Part shown: piece after piece, positions 24,449-32,321 of the stretch
How the letters are laid out: each line of letters opens with the position of its first letter
How positions within the stretch are numbered: the stretch's first letter is position 1
DNA from: Bacillota bacterium
GTDB lineage: Bacteria > Bacillota > Clostridia > Christensenellales > Borkfalkiaceae
Assembly: GCA_019423125.1 (NCBI GenBank)
Contig: JAHZBZ010000017.1
Span: 1 to 32,358, forward strand
Length of the DNA stretch: 32,358 nt
Reading direction: 5' to 3'
Translations under genes and position numbers: made by a program
The notes under the pieces: generated by a model
What the model was told of the DNA's origin: nothing
Databases searched by the model: none
The model's input: the letters and a program-made list of their open reading frames with translations, nothing else

Positions 24449-25468
24449 TCAGCGCTGGACCCTGCCCGAAGCGTCGCCGCCCGCGAGCGCGCGGACTTCT
24501 GCCGCGGAGACCATGTTGAAATCGCCCTCGACGGAGTGTTTGAGGCAGGACGCCGCAACCGCGAACTCGATCGCGTCCTGCGTCGCGTAGCCGTTCATCA
24601 GCGCGTAGATGAGCCCGCCGCCGAAGGAATCGCCGCCGCCGACGCGGTCGACGATGTGCATGAGGTATTCCTTGGAGAAGCAGAAATCCTTGCCGTCGTA
24701 CAGCATGCCCGCCCATTTGTTGTCGTTCGCGGAGATGGAGGTGCGGAGGGTGATCGCGACGTAGCGGAAGCCGAACTTCTCGGCGAGCTGCGAGGCGACC
24801 GACTTGTAGCTCTCTTTGTCAAGTTTGCCCGCGGTGACGTCCGTCTTGCCAGCGCGGATGCCGAACACGTCGTTCGCGTCCTCTTCGTTGGAGATGCACA
24901 CGTCGACATAGGGCATGAGCGCAGTCATCACCTCGCGCGCCTTGTCGCGCGTCCACAGCTTTTTGCGGTAGTTGAGGTCGCAGGAGACGGTGATCTTCTT
25001 CTTGCGGCAGACTTCGAGAGCGTCCTTGACGATCGCGGCGACGTTGTCGCCGAGCGCGGGCGTGATGCCAGTGAAGTGGAACCAGGTCGCGCCGTCGAGG
25101 ATCTTTTCCCAATCAAAATCGCTGACGCCCGCCGTGGCGATGGAAGAGCCCGCGCGGTCGTAGATGACCTTGCTGGGGCGCTGGGAAGCGCCTTTTTCGA
25201 GATAATAGATGCCGACCCTGTCTCCGCCGCGGACGATGCTGTCCGTATCCACGCCGAAACGGCGCAGGGAGTTGACGGCCGCCTGGCCGATCTCGTGAGC
25301 GGGAAGTTTGGTCACGAACGCGGCAGGAACGCCGTAGTTCGCGAGCGAGACGGCGACGTTTGCCTCACCGCCGCCGTAGGTGGCGCCGAGACGGTCTGCC
25401 TGCACGAATCTGTAATACCCCTCGGGGGCAAGGCGGAGCATGATCTCGCCGAATGTCACTGCTTTCAT
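24449..25468 (-). CDS. kdgK: 2-keto-3-deoxygluconate kinase (PfkB family)
   Basis: 339 residues. It phosphorylates 2-keto-3-deoxygluconate (KDG) with ATP to KDPG. The PfkB fold is shown by the N-terminal GGGEANVAVSLANYG (32-46) and the C-terminal signature DRVGGGDSFGGG (274-285) with catalytic base Asp280. The length fits KDG kinases. Its start codon overlaps the eda stop (ATGA), so translation is coupled to the next enzyme of the pathway. Among PfkB kinases the exact sugar is hard to tell from sequence, but the operon (uxuA, uxuB, uxaC, eda) makes KDG the clear choice. It is the last gene of the operon. Confidence 0.92.
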   Translation of the reverse strand: MKAVTFGEIMLRLAPEGYYRFVQADRLGATYGGGEANVAVSLANYGVPAAFVTKLPAHEIGQAAVNSLRRFGVDTDSIVRGGDRVGIYYLEKGASQRPSKVIYDRAGSSIATAGVSDFDWEKILDGATWFHFTGITPALGDNVAAIVKDALEVCRKKKITVSCDLNYRKKLWTRDKAREVMTALMPYVDVCISNEEDANDVFGIRAGKTDVTAGKLDKESYKSVASQLAEKFGFRYVAITLRTSISANDNKWAGMLYDGKDFCFSKEYLMHIVDRVGGGDSFGGGLIYALMNGYATQDAIEFAVAASCLKHSVEGDFNMVSAAEVRALAGGDASGRVQR

Positions 25469-26082
25469 AATTTCCCTCCTGTGGTGAGCGCGACCGCGCG
25501 CTTTGTCTTTTCTTCGATCTCTTCGGGCGTGCCCTTGATCATCCAGGTGCCGCCGCAGGCGACGATCTTCTCAAAGGCGAGATATTCGCAGACGTTTGCC
25601 TCGCTCACGCCGCCCGTGGGCATGATCTTGATCTGCGGGAAAGCGGCGCACAGCGCCTTGATGGTCTTGAGCCCGCCGAAATCGGATGCGGGGAAGAATT
25701 TGAGCACGGAGATGCCGAGCGAGAGTGCGTGCATGATCTCCGTGGGCGTCACGACGCCGGGGAGATACGGCACCCCTTCGCGCTTGCAGACCTCGGCGAC
25801 CTCGTCGCTCAGGCCGGGCGAGACGATGAACTTCGCGCCCGCGGCGATCGCGCGCTCGCACTGCGCGCCGTTGATGACGGTGCCCGCGCCGACAAGCATC
25901 TCGGGGAATTTTTCGCATGCGAGGCGGATGCAATCCTCCGCGCACGCGGTGCGGAAGGTGATCTCCGCGACGGGAAGCCCGCCGCGCACCAGCGCACCCA
26001 GCACCTGCTCCGCCTCTTCCGTGCTCTTGAGCACGACGACGGGGACCAGGCGATAACGGCAGATCTCGGAAATTTCCAACAT
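25465..26082 (-). CDS. eda: 2-keto-3-deoxy-6-phosphogluconate aldolase
   Basis: 205 residues, the usual Eda length. It splits KDPG into pyruvate and glyceraldehyde 3-phosphate, the last step of the pathway. The class I aldolase features are Glu40 (AEITFRT) and the Schiff-base lysine Lys128 (VLKFFPAS), with GAGTV (66-70) and MPTGGV binding the phosphate. A ribosome binding site AGGAGT precedes the start. It lies 37 bases after uxaC and overlaps kdgK by four bases. Some relatives also cleave 4-hydroxy-2-oxoglutarate. Confidence 0.94.
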   Translation of the reverse strand: MLEISEICRYRLVPVVVLKSTEEAEQVLGALVRGGLPVAEITFRTACAEDCIRLACEKFPEMLVGAGTVINGAQCERAIAAGAKFIVSPGLSDEVAEVCKREGVPYLPGVVTPTEIMHALSLGISVLKFFPASDFGGLKTIKALCAAFPQIKIMPTGGVSEANVCEYLAFEKIVACGGTWMIKGTPEEIEEKTKRAVALTTGGKL

Positions 26083-26119
26083 ATTTCTATTTACTCCTAT
26101 CGTTCAATCGGGATTTATG

Positions 26120-27451
26120 TCACTTTGCAAGGCCGAACTGCCTTGCGACGTTGTCGTAACAGATGTCGCGCACCAGTTTTTCCGCGTCTTCCTGCGCGTA
26201 CTCTCCCCTCTCCACCATGCCGCCGACATAGTCGCACAGCAACCTGCGGAAGAAGTCGAACCGCGAATAGGAAGAGAAAGAACGGGAATCGGTGAGCATG
26301 CCCAGGTGCGTGCCCAGGCAGGAATACTCCGCGAGCTTGCTGAGGTTGTCGCGGATGCCCTCCGCCGTGTCGTTGAACCACCAGGCAGCGCCCATGCGCA
26401 CCTTGCGGAAGGCGCCCGTGATGGTGGCGAGCATCGGGACGGCGCCCGGATCGAGCGAGTACAGCACGATCTCGGGGCCCTCGCCGCCGAGGCGGTCGAG
26501 GAAGGCGATCACGTCTTCGCCGCGCACGCCGTTCGTGAACACGTCACAGCCGCTGTCCGGGCCGTTTAAGGCGAAGATCTTGCTGTTGACGTTGCGCACG
26601 ACGGAAAAATGCATCTGCAGGAGCATGCCGCGCTTTGCGTACTCGCGCGCCAGCCACAGGAACAGGTACCCCGTCAGCGCGTCGTTCTCCTGCGCGGAGA
26701 GGGAATCCCTGCGCGCGAAGAGCGCTTCCGCCTCTTTCTCGGAGGCATACGAATGCGGGAAGGCGTAAAAGCCGTGGTCTGCGAGCTTGCAGCCCTTCGA
26801 GCAGAACAGGTCCAGCCGCGCGGAGAGCGCCGCGCACAGCTGCGCGAGCGTTCCGATCTTTCCGCCCGTGCACGCGCCCAGCTCGCCGAGGAACTTCTCG
26901 CGCTGCGAGAACAGGCGGTCGGGGCGGAAGGTGGGCGCGACCAGCAGGTCGCCGTACTTTCCTACGCAGTCGAGCGATTCGGTCGGGTCGTTGGTCGTCG
27001 CGACGTAGCGCACGCGGAACTGTCCGAGCAGTGCGCGGACGGTCAGCGTTTTGAGCTTTTCGTTCGCGCGGGCGTAGACGTCCGCCGCCGTGCGTGCGTT
27101 GAGCGGACAGTCGATGCCGAAGATCTGTTTGAGCTCGAGGTGCGTCCAGTAATAGAGCGGGTTGCCGATCAGCTGCGGCACGACGGACGCATAGGCGAGG
27201 AATTTCTCCTCCCACGAAGCGTCGCCCGTGATCAGGCGCTCGTCCACGCCGCAAAGGCGCATCGCGCGCCATTTATAGTGATCGTGCGCGAGCCACAGCT
27301 CGCCGATGTCGCCGAGCGGCGCATCCGCCGCGATCTGCGAGGCGTCGAGGTGGCAATGATAGTCGATGATTGGAAGGTCCTTCACCTGCGCGTAGAGCGC
27401 CGCGGCGCTCCCGTTGCCGAGCAAGGCATCTTCTCCGAAAAATTTCTTCAT
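26120..27451 (-). CDS. uxaC: Glucuronate isomerase
   Basis: 443 residues, slightly under the usual 460-470. It converts D-glucuronate to D-fructuronate (and often galacturonate to tagaturonate). The N-terminal IIDYHCHLD is the metal-binding motif of this amidohydrolase-like family; HDHYKWRAMR, DPTESL, FRPDRLF, QMHFSVVRNVN and GMLTDSRSFSSYSR..FFRRLL are all family-typical. It starts only four bases after the uxuB stop. This is the entry step for glucuronate freed from the imported sugar. Confidence 0.95.
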   Translation of the reverse strand: MKKFFGEDALLGNGSAAALYAQVKDLPIIDYHCHLDASQIAADAPLGDIGELWLAHDHYKWRAMRLCGVDERLITGDASWEEKFLAYASVVPQLIGNPLYYWTHLELKQIFGIDCPLNARTAADVYARANEKLKTLTVRALLGQFRVRYVATTNDPTESLDCVGKYGDLLVAPTFRPDRLFSQREKFLGELGACTGGKIGTLAQLCAALSARLDLFCSKGCKLADHGFYAFPHSYASEKEAEALFARRDSLSAQENDALTGYLFLWLAREYAKRGMLLQMHFSVVRNVNSKIFALNGPDSGCDVFTNGVRGEDVIAFLDRLGGEGPEIVLYSLDPGAVPMLATITGAFRKVRMGAAWWFNDTAEGIRDNLSKLAEYSCLGTHLGMLTDSRSFSSYSRFDFFRRLLCDYVGGMVERGEYAQEDAEKLVRDICYDNVARQFGLAK

Positions 27452-27455
27452 GGCG

Positions 27456-28298
27456 TCACACCCCGCTGTATGCGGAGAAACCGCCGTCCACGGGAACGAC
27501 CACGCCGGTCACAAAACCGCTGGAATTTTCGTCCGAGAGCCACAGAAGCACGCCGAGCAGGTCCTCCGTCTCGCCGAAACGGTTCATAGGCGTATGCGAG
27601 AGGATCTTGCCGGTGCGCGCCGTGGGCGTGCCGTCCGCATTCCAGAGAAGGGTCTTGTTCTGCGCCGTCGAGAAGAATCCGGGCGCGATCGCGTTGACGC
27701 GGATGCCCTTCGACGCGAAGTGCACCGCCATCCACTGCGTGAGGTTGGAAACGCCCGCCTTTGCCGCGGAGTACGCGGGGATCTTGGTCAGGGGGCGGAA
27801 CGCGTTCATCGAGGAGATGTTGATGATGTTCCCCTTGCCGCGCTTTGCCATGTCCGCCGCGAACACCTGCGAGCAGAGGACCGCCGTCATGATGTTGAGG
27901 TCGAACACGAACCGGAAGCCCTTTTCGTCGAGAGAGAAGAAGTCGCGCATCCCCTCTTTCGCCTCGGCGGCGAACTCGTTTTCCGTCGTCGCGCGGCCGC
28001 TGTTGCCGCCCGCGCCGTTGATGAGCAGCGTCACGCTGCCGAACGCGTCTTCGATGATCTTTTTCGCACCCTCGATGCTGGCGCGGTTCAAACAGTCCGC
28101 AGGAGCGGCGACAGCCTTGCCGCCCGCCTTTTCGATCTCCCCTGCGACCCTGTCGCAAGCCGCTGAATCGATGTCGATCACGCCGACCTTCGCGCCGCAC
28201 GCGGCGAGCGCTTCCGCGAACGCACCCATCAGCACGCCGCCGCCGCCCGTGATCGCGACCACCTGGTCTGATAAGTCTACTTTAAAAGGAATTTTCAT
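27456..28298 (-). CDS. uxuB: SDR-type D-mannonate oxidoreductase (fructuronate reductase)
   Basis: 280 residues of the short-chain dehydrogenase family. The NAD-binding motif TGGGGVLMG is at 17-25, NGAGG at 94-98, and the catalytic Ser162/163, Tyr176 and Lys180 (YSAAK) are in place. It matches the SDR form of D-mannonate oxidoreductase found in Bacillota (B. subtilis YjmF type), which replaces the unrelated long-chain UxuB of E. coli. It should reduce D-fructuronate to D-mannonate with NAD(P)H. Ribosome binding site GGAGG. It lies between uxuA (47-base gap) and uxaC (4-base gap). A related role such as gluconate 5-dehydrogenase is possible from sequence alone, but the operon argues against it. 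Confidence 0.88.
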   Translation of the reverse strand: MKIPFKVDLSDQVVAITGGGGVLMGAFAEALAACGAKVGVIDIDSAACDRVAGEIEKAGGKAVAAPADCLNRASIEGAKKIIEDAFGSVTLLINGAGGNSGRATTENEFAAEAKEGMRDFFSLDEKGFRFVFDLNIMTAVLCSQVFAADMAKRGKGNIINISSMNAFRPLTKIPAYSAAKAGVSNLTQWMAVHFASKGIRVNAIAPGFFSTAQNKTLLWNADGTPTARTGKILSHTPMNRFGETEDLLGVLLWLSDENSSGFVTGVVVPVDGGFSAYSGV

Positions 28299-28345
28299 GG
28301 TCGTTACCTCCGTCTTTCTTGGCTTATTTTATCGCATCTTGCCGA

Positions 28346-29389
28346 TTATTTCAAGTTTTTTTCAGCCATTTCAAACAAACCGTTGATGTATGCCGCTCCC
28401 AGCGCGCGGTCGTAAAGTCCGTAGCCGGGTTTTCCGCCTTCGTCCCAGATCATTCTTCCGTGATCGGGACGCACATACCCGTCGAAACCGCTCTTCACGA
28501 GGCAGGCGACGATCTTTGCCATGTCGAGCGAGCCGTTCGCGGAAAGATGCCCGGATTCCCGGAAGGAGTCCTTGTCGTCCGTGTAGAGCACGTTGCGCAG
28601 GTGTACGAAATGCACCCTGCCCTGCGCCGCGTATTTCTCGGCGAAGCGGGCGACGTCGTTCGTCCTGCCCGCGCCGAACGAACCGGTGCAGAGGGTCAGG
28701 CCGTTTGCCTTGGAAGGCACCGCCGCGAACAGCCTGTCGAGATCGGCCTCACAGGAGATGATGCGCGGCAACCCGAAGACGTCCCAGGGCGGATCGTCGG
28801 GATGGATGGCGAGGTTGACGCCGCAGCGCTCGCAGACGGGAATGACGCGCTCGAGGAAGTACACGAGCGAGTTGAACAGATCCTCGCGGGTGACATTCGC
28901 ATAGGCGTCGAGCAGGGAGCGCAACTCCTGCGGGGTGTAACTCTCGTCCCAGCCGGGCAGGTGCAGCTCTTTGGGGTCAAGCCCCGCGAAGTCGTCGTGC
29001 GAGTAGCTCAGCGATGTGGAGCCGTCCGCGTTCTTGTGGAAGAGGTCGGTGCGCAGCCAGTCGAAGACGGGCATGAAGTTGTAGCAGACGCACTTGACGC
29101 CCTGCGCCGCGCACACCTCGACGTTGCGGCAGTAGTTTTCGATGTAGCGGTCGCGGGTGGGCAGGCCGAGTTTGATGTCTTCGTGCACGGGGATGGATTC
29201 GATGACCTCCATGCGAAGGCCCTCCGCCTCGCACGCCTCGCGAAGCGGTTTGAGGTCGCTCTCCTTCCATACCTCTCCCACGGGCACGCCGTACACCGCG
29301 GTCACGACCCCCGTCATGCCGGGGATCTGTCTTATGTAACGCAAAGGGATGCTGTCGGTGGGACCGAACCAGCGAAAAGTCAGTTTCAT
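28346..29389 (-). CDS. uxuA: Mannonate dehydratase
   Basis: 347 residues, within the usual range for the Bacillota form. It dehydrates D-mannonate to 2-keto-3-deoxygluconate with a divalent metal. The start MKLTFRWFGPTDSIPL, the internal NFMPVFDWLRTDL, the metal-site stretches LAIHPDDPPWD and LTLCTGSFG and the C-terminal RPDHGRMIWDEGGKPGYGLYDRALG are family hallmarks. It follows the transporter by 11 bases, so cotranscription is certain in practice. Confidence 0.96.
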   Translation of the reverse strand: MKLTFRWFGPTDSIPLRYIRQIPGMTGVVTAVYGVPVGEVWKESDLKPLREACEAEGLRMEVIESIPVHEDIKLGLPTRDRYIENYCRNVEVCAAQGVKCVCYNFMPVFDWLRTDLFHKNADGSTSLSYSHDDFAGLDPKELHLPGWDESYTPQELRSLLDAYANVTREDLFNSLVYFLERVIPVCERCGVNLAIHPDDPPWDVFGLPRIISCEADLDRLFAAVPSKANGLTLCTGSFGAGRTNDVARFAEKYAAQGRVHFVHLRNVLYTDDKDSFRESGHLSANGSLDMAKIVACLVKSGFDGYVRPDHGRMIWDEGGKPGYGLYDRALGAAYINGLFEMAEKNLK

Positions 29390-29400
29390 TCGTTTACTCC

Positions 29401-31248
29401 TTATTCGGCGAGGATGTCGCTCTCCTCTTCCGTCTCTGCAAGACGGTATTCTTCGGGGATGGGCACCGCGTTGGACGAGGGCTTTGCCAGGGTCTTTTCA
29501 CGCCGTCCCCAGACCGCGAAGTAGATCTTGTCCATTATGTTGGGTTTTGCGGGAGGAAGGATGGCGCCCGTCTTCTTGTCGATGCGCTTCTTCTCCTCGG
29601 GCACGAATTCCGCGGGGACCTGGTCGATGGTGACCCAGGTCTGCATCGCCTCTTCTTTGCTCATGCCGCCCGCCATCGCCGCCTTGCGCACGGCGTTGAC
29701 CGCCTGGATCTCCTTGAGCTTTTCGCCGCTGAGTTTGTAGAACATCATGCAGACGATGGTCACCAGCCATGCCGCCATCGGAAGCAGGCAGAAGCAGATG
29801 ATCGTCGAGAGACGTACGCCCGTGAGGTCAGTGATGCTCGTGCCCGTCGAAGGCAGGTTGCCGCCCAGCGCGGGGATGAGCCCGACGGTGAACACCGTCG
29901 TGAGAAGGGTCGCGAGCGAGGAGACCAGTTTGTCGATGAGCGAGAAGATGGTGCCCATGATGCCGGGAACGTAGTTGCCCGAACGGTAGGTCTCATAGTC
30001 GGTGCAGTCTGCGACCATCGGGATGCACATCTCGGAGCAGCAGTTGTAAGCGCCGTAGCCGCAGCCGTAGAGCACGATCCACGCGATGGTGAAGAAGTTG
30101 GTCGAGAAGTAGATGGAGCCGTCGTCTCCCCAATGGATGAGCGAAAGCCAGGTGTTTTCGTTGTCGGGGTTCCAGATGAGCAGCATGACGATCAGCGCGA
30201 TGTAGAACAGGAACGCGATGGAGGTGTACTGCGCGACCGCGCGCTTCTGCCCCTTGGCGCCCGCCGTGCGCGCACCGAGGACGAAGAACAGGCCCATGAA
30301 GATGAAGGACAGCGCGTAGATCGGGATGTACAGGCCGTTGTAGCTGCCCATCATGATGCCGTAGAGCAGGATGGCGACGGTGCCCGAAGTCGCGATGGTC
30401 GAAGCGAGTTTGTTGCAGCCGGACGAGAGCACCAGCCAGCGGATCTGGCTGTTGTTCTTGAGCAGGTTGACATAGTCCTTGAAGCGGACTCTTGCCCCTT
30501 CCGTCACACCGTCCACGCCCCAGAACTCGGGACGGTCTTTCTTCCAGATGGCGATCAGAGCCAGAACGGTGTAGAACGCGGAGAGAAGAATGGTGACGGG
30601 AACGAGGATGTTGTAGAATGCGGGGTTATACTGCGCACCGAGCTTGTCGCTTATGGGATCGATAAACATGGGCAACAGCCCGTTGCCGATCAGGTTGATC
30701 AGGACGATGGAACCGATCATGCCGACCATGTTCCAGATCACGAACTGCGAGCGCTGGTACGGCTCGTTGGTGATGCAGGTCTGGCCCGCCTTGGTGCAGG
30801 CGCACTGCGCCGTGTAGCCGAGGACGTACACGACATAGCACAGGATGAAGAGCACCCAGCGCAGGACGCTGTTCTCGACGGGACGGATCGCGAAGAACAT
30901 GCACAGGATCGAGACCGCCATCATCAGGTTGCCCGCGATCATGAACGGCCGGAACTTTCCGAGCTTGCCGTGTGTCTTGTCCATCAGCGCGCCGCAGATA
31001 GGGTCGGTGATTCCGTCAAAGACGCGCATCAGCGTGGCGACGGTCGAGACGGTGAGTGTGAGCGTCGTCATTAGCGCCGCGTCCACGATCGCCTTGACGA
31101 AGCTGCCGCTCAGGTAGTAGCTGCCGTAGTAGGTCACGAAGGTCAGCAACGTCAGGTAGCAGTTGGTTGCGGCATTGTTGAACGGGAAGAGAATGATCTG
31201 GTATCTCTTGCCCTTGTTCAGCGGCGCCGCGCTTGCAGTGTTTGCCAT
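29401..31248 (-). CDS. GPH-family glycoside/hexuronide:cation symporter
   Basis: 615 residues from the ATG at 31248, chosen for its AGGAGGGAAAA ribosome binding site; the longer frame to 31347 has none and crosses the promoter. Twelve membrane segments of the MFS_2 (glycoside-pentoside-hexuronide) type are visible, with the loop signature DPICGALMDKTHGKLGKFRP near the N-terminal third. It imports sugars with Na+ or H+. At 615 residues it is over 100 longer than usual; most of the surplus is a hydrophilic cytoplasmic C-terminal tail of about 115 residues. No PTS IIA-like domain is seen in the tail. It is the first gene of the uxu operon, so the likely substrate is a hexuronide or free hexuronate. 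Confidence 0.9.
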   Translation of the reverse strand: MANTASAAPLNKGKRYQIILFPFNNAATNCYLTLLTFVTYYGSYYLSGSFVKAIVDAALMTTLTLTVSTVATLMRVFDGITDPICGALMDKTHGKLGKFRPFMIAGNLMMAVSILCMFFAIRPVENSVLRWVLFILCYVVYVLGYTAQCACTKAGQTCITNEPYQRSQFVIWNMVGMIGSIVLINLIGNGLLPMFIDPISDKLGAQYNPAFYNILVPVTILLSAFYTVLALIAIWKKDRPEFWGVDGVTEGARVRFKDYVNLLKNNSQIRWLVLSSGCNKLASTIATSGTVAILLYGIMMGSYNGLYIPIYALSFIFMGLFFVLGARTAGAKGQKRAVAQYTSIAFLFYIALIVMLLIWNPDNENTWLSLIHWGDDGSIYFSTNFFTIAWIVLYGCGYGAYNCCSEMCIPMVADCTDYETYRSGNYVPGIMGTIFSLIDKLVSSLATLLTTVFTVGLIPALGGNLPSTGTSITDLTGVRLSTIICFCLLPMAAWLVTIVCMMFYKLSGEKLKEIQAVNAVRKAAMAGGMSKEEAMQTWVTIDQVPAEFVPEEKKRIDKKTGAILPPAKPNIMDKIYFAVWGRREKTLAKPSSNAVPIPEEYRLAETEEESDILAE

Positions 31249-31288
31249 TTTTCCCTCCTGGGGGGACAATGCCCCGTTTTTATAAAAA

Positions 31289-31317
31289 TTTCTATTTTTT
31301 TTCGAAAAACATTGCAA
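31289..31317 (-). promoter_or_regulatory. Possible promoter of the uxu operon
   Basis: On the minus strand, TTGCAA is followed after 17 bases by TAGAAA, a weak -10. The TTGCAA is palindromic and is the same hexamer used as -35 by the araC promoter on the other strand, so the two promoters would be back to back on a shared -35. A weak -10 fits a promoter needing an activator. An alternative -10 is TATAAA at 31280-31285. Confidence 0.4.
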
Positions 31318-31340
31318 AAACGATACGCGCATGTTATAAT
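31312..31340 (+). promoter_or_regulatory. Promoter of the araC-type regulator gene
   Basis: TTGCAA and TATAAT are separated by 17 bases, with an extended -10 (TGTTATAAT). It lies about 33 bases before the regulator's start codon. Confidence 0.75.
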
Positions 31341-31372
31341 GAGACAACAGAGCATCGTTTTAGAGGGGGATC

Positions 31373-32161
31373 ATGTTTAACTTCGTCTGCAGAGATATCG
31401 ATTTTGCACACAAACTCGACTCTCTTCCCGTAGAAGCGCCGGACTTTGCCAAGCATTACCACGACTTCTGCGAGCTGTTTTTCTTCATCTCGGGGAGCAC
31501 GACGTACACCGTCGAGGAGGAAAACCACGACCTCAGCCCCGGCGACGCGCTTCTCATTCAGCCGGGCGAGCACCATTTCGTGACCTTCCGCGACCGCTCC
31601 CCTTATGAGCGGTATGTGCTCAAATTTCCCGAGGAGATGCTGCCCGAGCACATCCGCGACAAGGTCGCCGACCGAAGCGCCTTTTTCCTCGGCGCCCGAG
31701 CGGTACAGCCCATCATCGAGCGGCTGGACACCTACTGCGAGGAGTATTCGGGCGAGGATCTCTACGTTTTGTGCAAGAACCTCGTTGCGGAGATCGTCAT
31801 TGCGCTCTGCCGCGCCCTGCCGGACGCAAAACCGTTCGTCGCGGACAACAAGATCACGCCCATCCTGCAATATATCAACCAGAACCTCTGCCTTCCCCTC
31901 ACCATTCACGATCTTTGCGAGAAGTTCTTCTTCTCTCAGTCTTACATCTGCAAGGAATTCCGCGCTTACATGAAAATACCGATCATGAAGTACATACGCA
32001 CAAAAAAGATCATGGCGGCGCACAAGAAGATCATGCAGGGCGAAAAGCCGACAAAAATAGCGGAGATGTACGGATACGCCGATTACTCGACGTTCTACCG
32101 CTCTTACCTTTCTGTCATGGGCTTCCCGCCCTCCAATCTTAAAGAAAAGCCGAAGGAATAA
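31373..32161 (+). CDS. AraC-family transcriptional regulator of the hexuronide operon
   Basis: 262 residues. The N-terminal ~105 residues form a cupin-type sensor domain (HYHDFCELFFFISG at 28-41, LSPGDALLIQPGEHH at 54-68). The C-terminal ~95 residues carry the two helix-turn-helix motifs of AraC proteins (LTIHDLCEKFFFSQSYICKEF at about 175-195, split as LTIHDLCEKF and FFSQSYICKEF; then KIAEMYGYADYSTFYRSY). It is divergent from the GPH symporter and uxu operon, with 124 bases between the starts, the usual arrangement for an activator of its neighbour. The inducer is probably a hexuronide or a pathway intermediate; this is inference. Ribosome binding site GAGGGGG. Confidence 0.9.
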   Translation: MFNFVCRDIDFAHKLDSLPVEAPDFAKHYHDFCELFFFISGSTTYTVEEENHDLSPGDALLIQPGEHHFVTFRDRSPYERYVLKFPEEMLPEHIRDKVADRSAFFLGARAVQPIIERLDTYCEEYSGEDLYVLCKNLVAEIVIALCRALPDAKPFVADNKITPILQYINQNLCLPLTIHDLCEKFFFSQSYICKEFRAYMKIPIMKYIRTKKIMAAHKKIMQGEKPTKIAEMYGYADYSTFYRSYLSVMGFPPSNLKEKPKE

Positions 32162-32195
32162 GGACGACCACCTCGCCTCCGTACCGACGGGGTTT

Positions 32196-32227
32196 CCGCG
32201 CGGGCAGACGACACTTTGCCCGCGCGG
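32196..32227 (+). other. GC-rich hairpin after the araC-type gene
   Basis: Arms CCGCGCGGGCA (32196-32206) and TGCCCGCGCGG (32217-32227) pair around a 10-base loop. There is no U-tract, so it probably assists the terminator that follows. Confidence 0.55.
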
Positions 32228-32254
32228 AGCAGTCGATGTGTAATCAGTTCTGTT

Positions 32255-32286
32255 GCGGCGCGCCGAAAGCGCGCCGCCTTTTTCTT
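32255..32286 (+). terminator. Terminator of the araC-type gene
   Basis: The stem GCGGCGCGC with GCGCGCCGC (loop CGAAA) is followed by CTTTTTCTT. It stands about 95 bases after the stop codon. Confidence 0.85.
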
Positions 32287-32292
32287 GCCTTA

Positions 32293-32321
32293 ATTATATC
32301 ACCGACCGAAGCAACGTTCAA
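32293..32321 (-). promoter_or_regulatory. Leftward promoter-like sequence facing the araC-type gene
   Basis: On the minus strand, TTGAAC and TATAAT are separated by 17 bases, with an extended -10 (TGATATAAT). A transcript from here would run antisense into the 3' end of the araC-type gene. No leftward gene is seen there. Confidence 0.4.

Noticed and set aside
24095..26056. Rightward open frame across the repeat-rich gap and kdgK/eda
   Set aside because: Part is repeat DNA and the rest is antisense to two clear enzymes; no domain is visible.
29401..31347. Start of the GPH symporter at 31347
   Set aside because: It would place coding sequence over the divergent promoters; 31248 has a strong AGGAGGG site and a normal GPH N-terminus.
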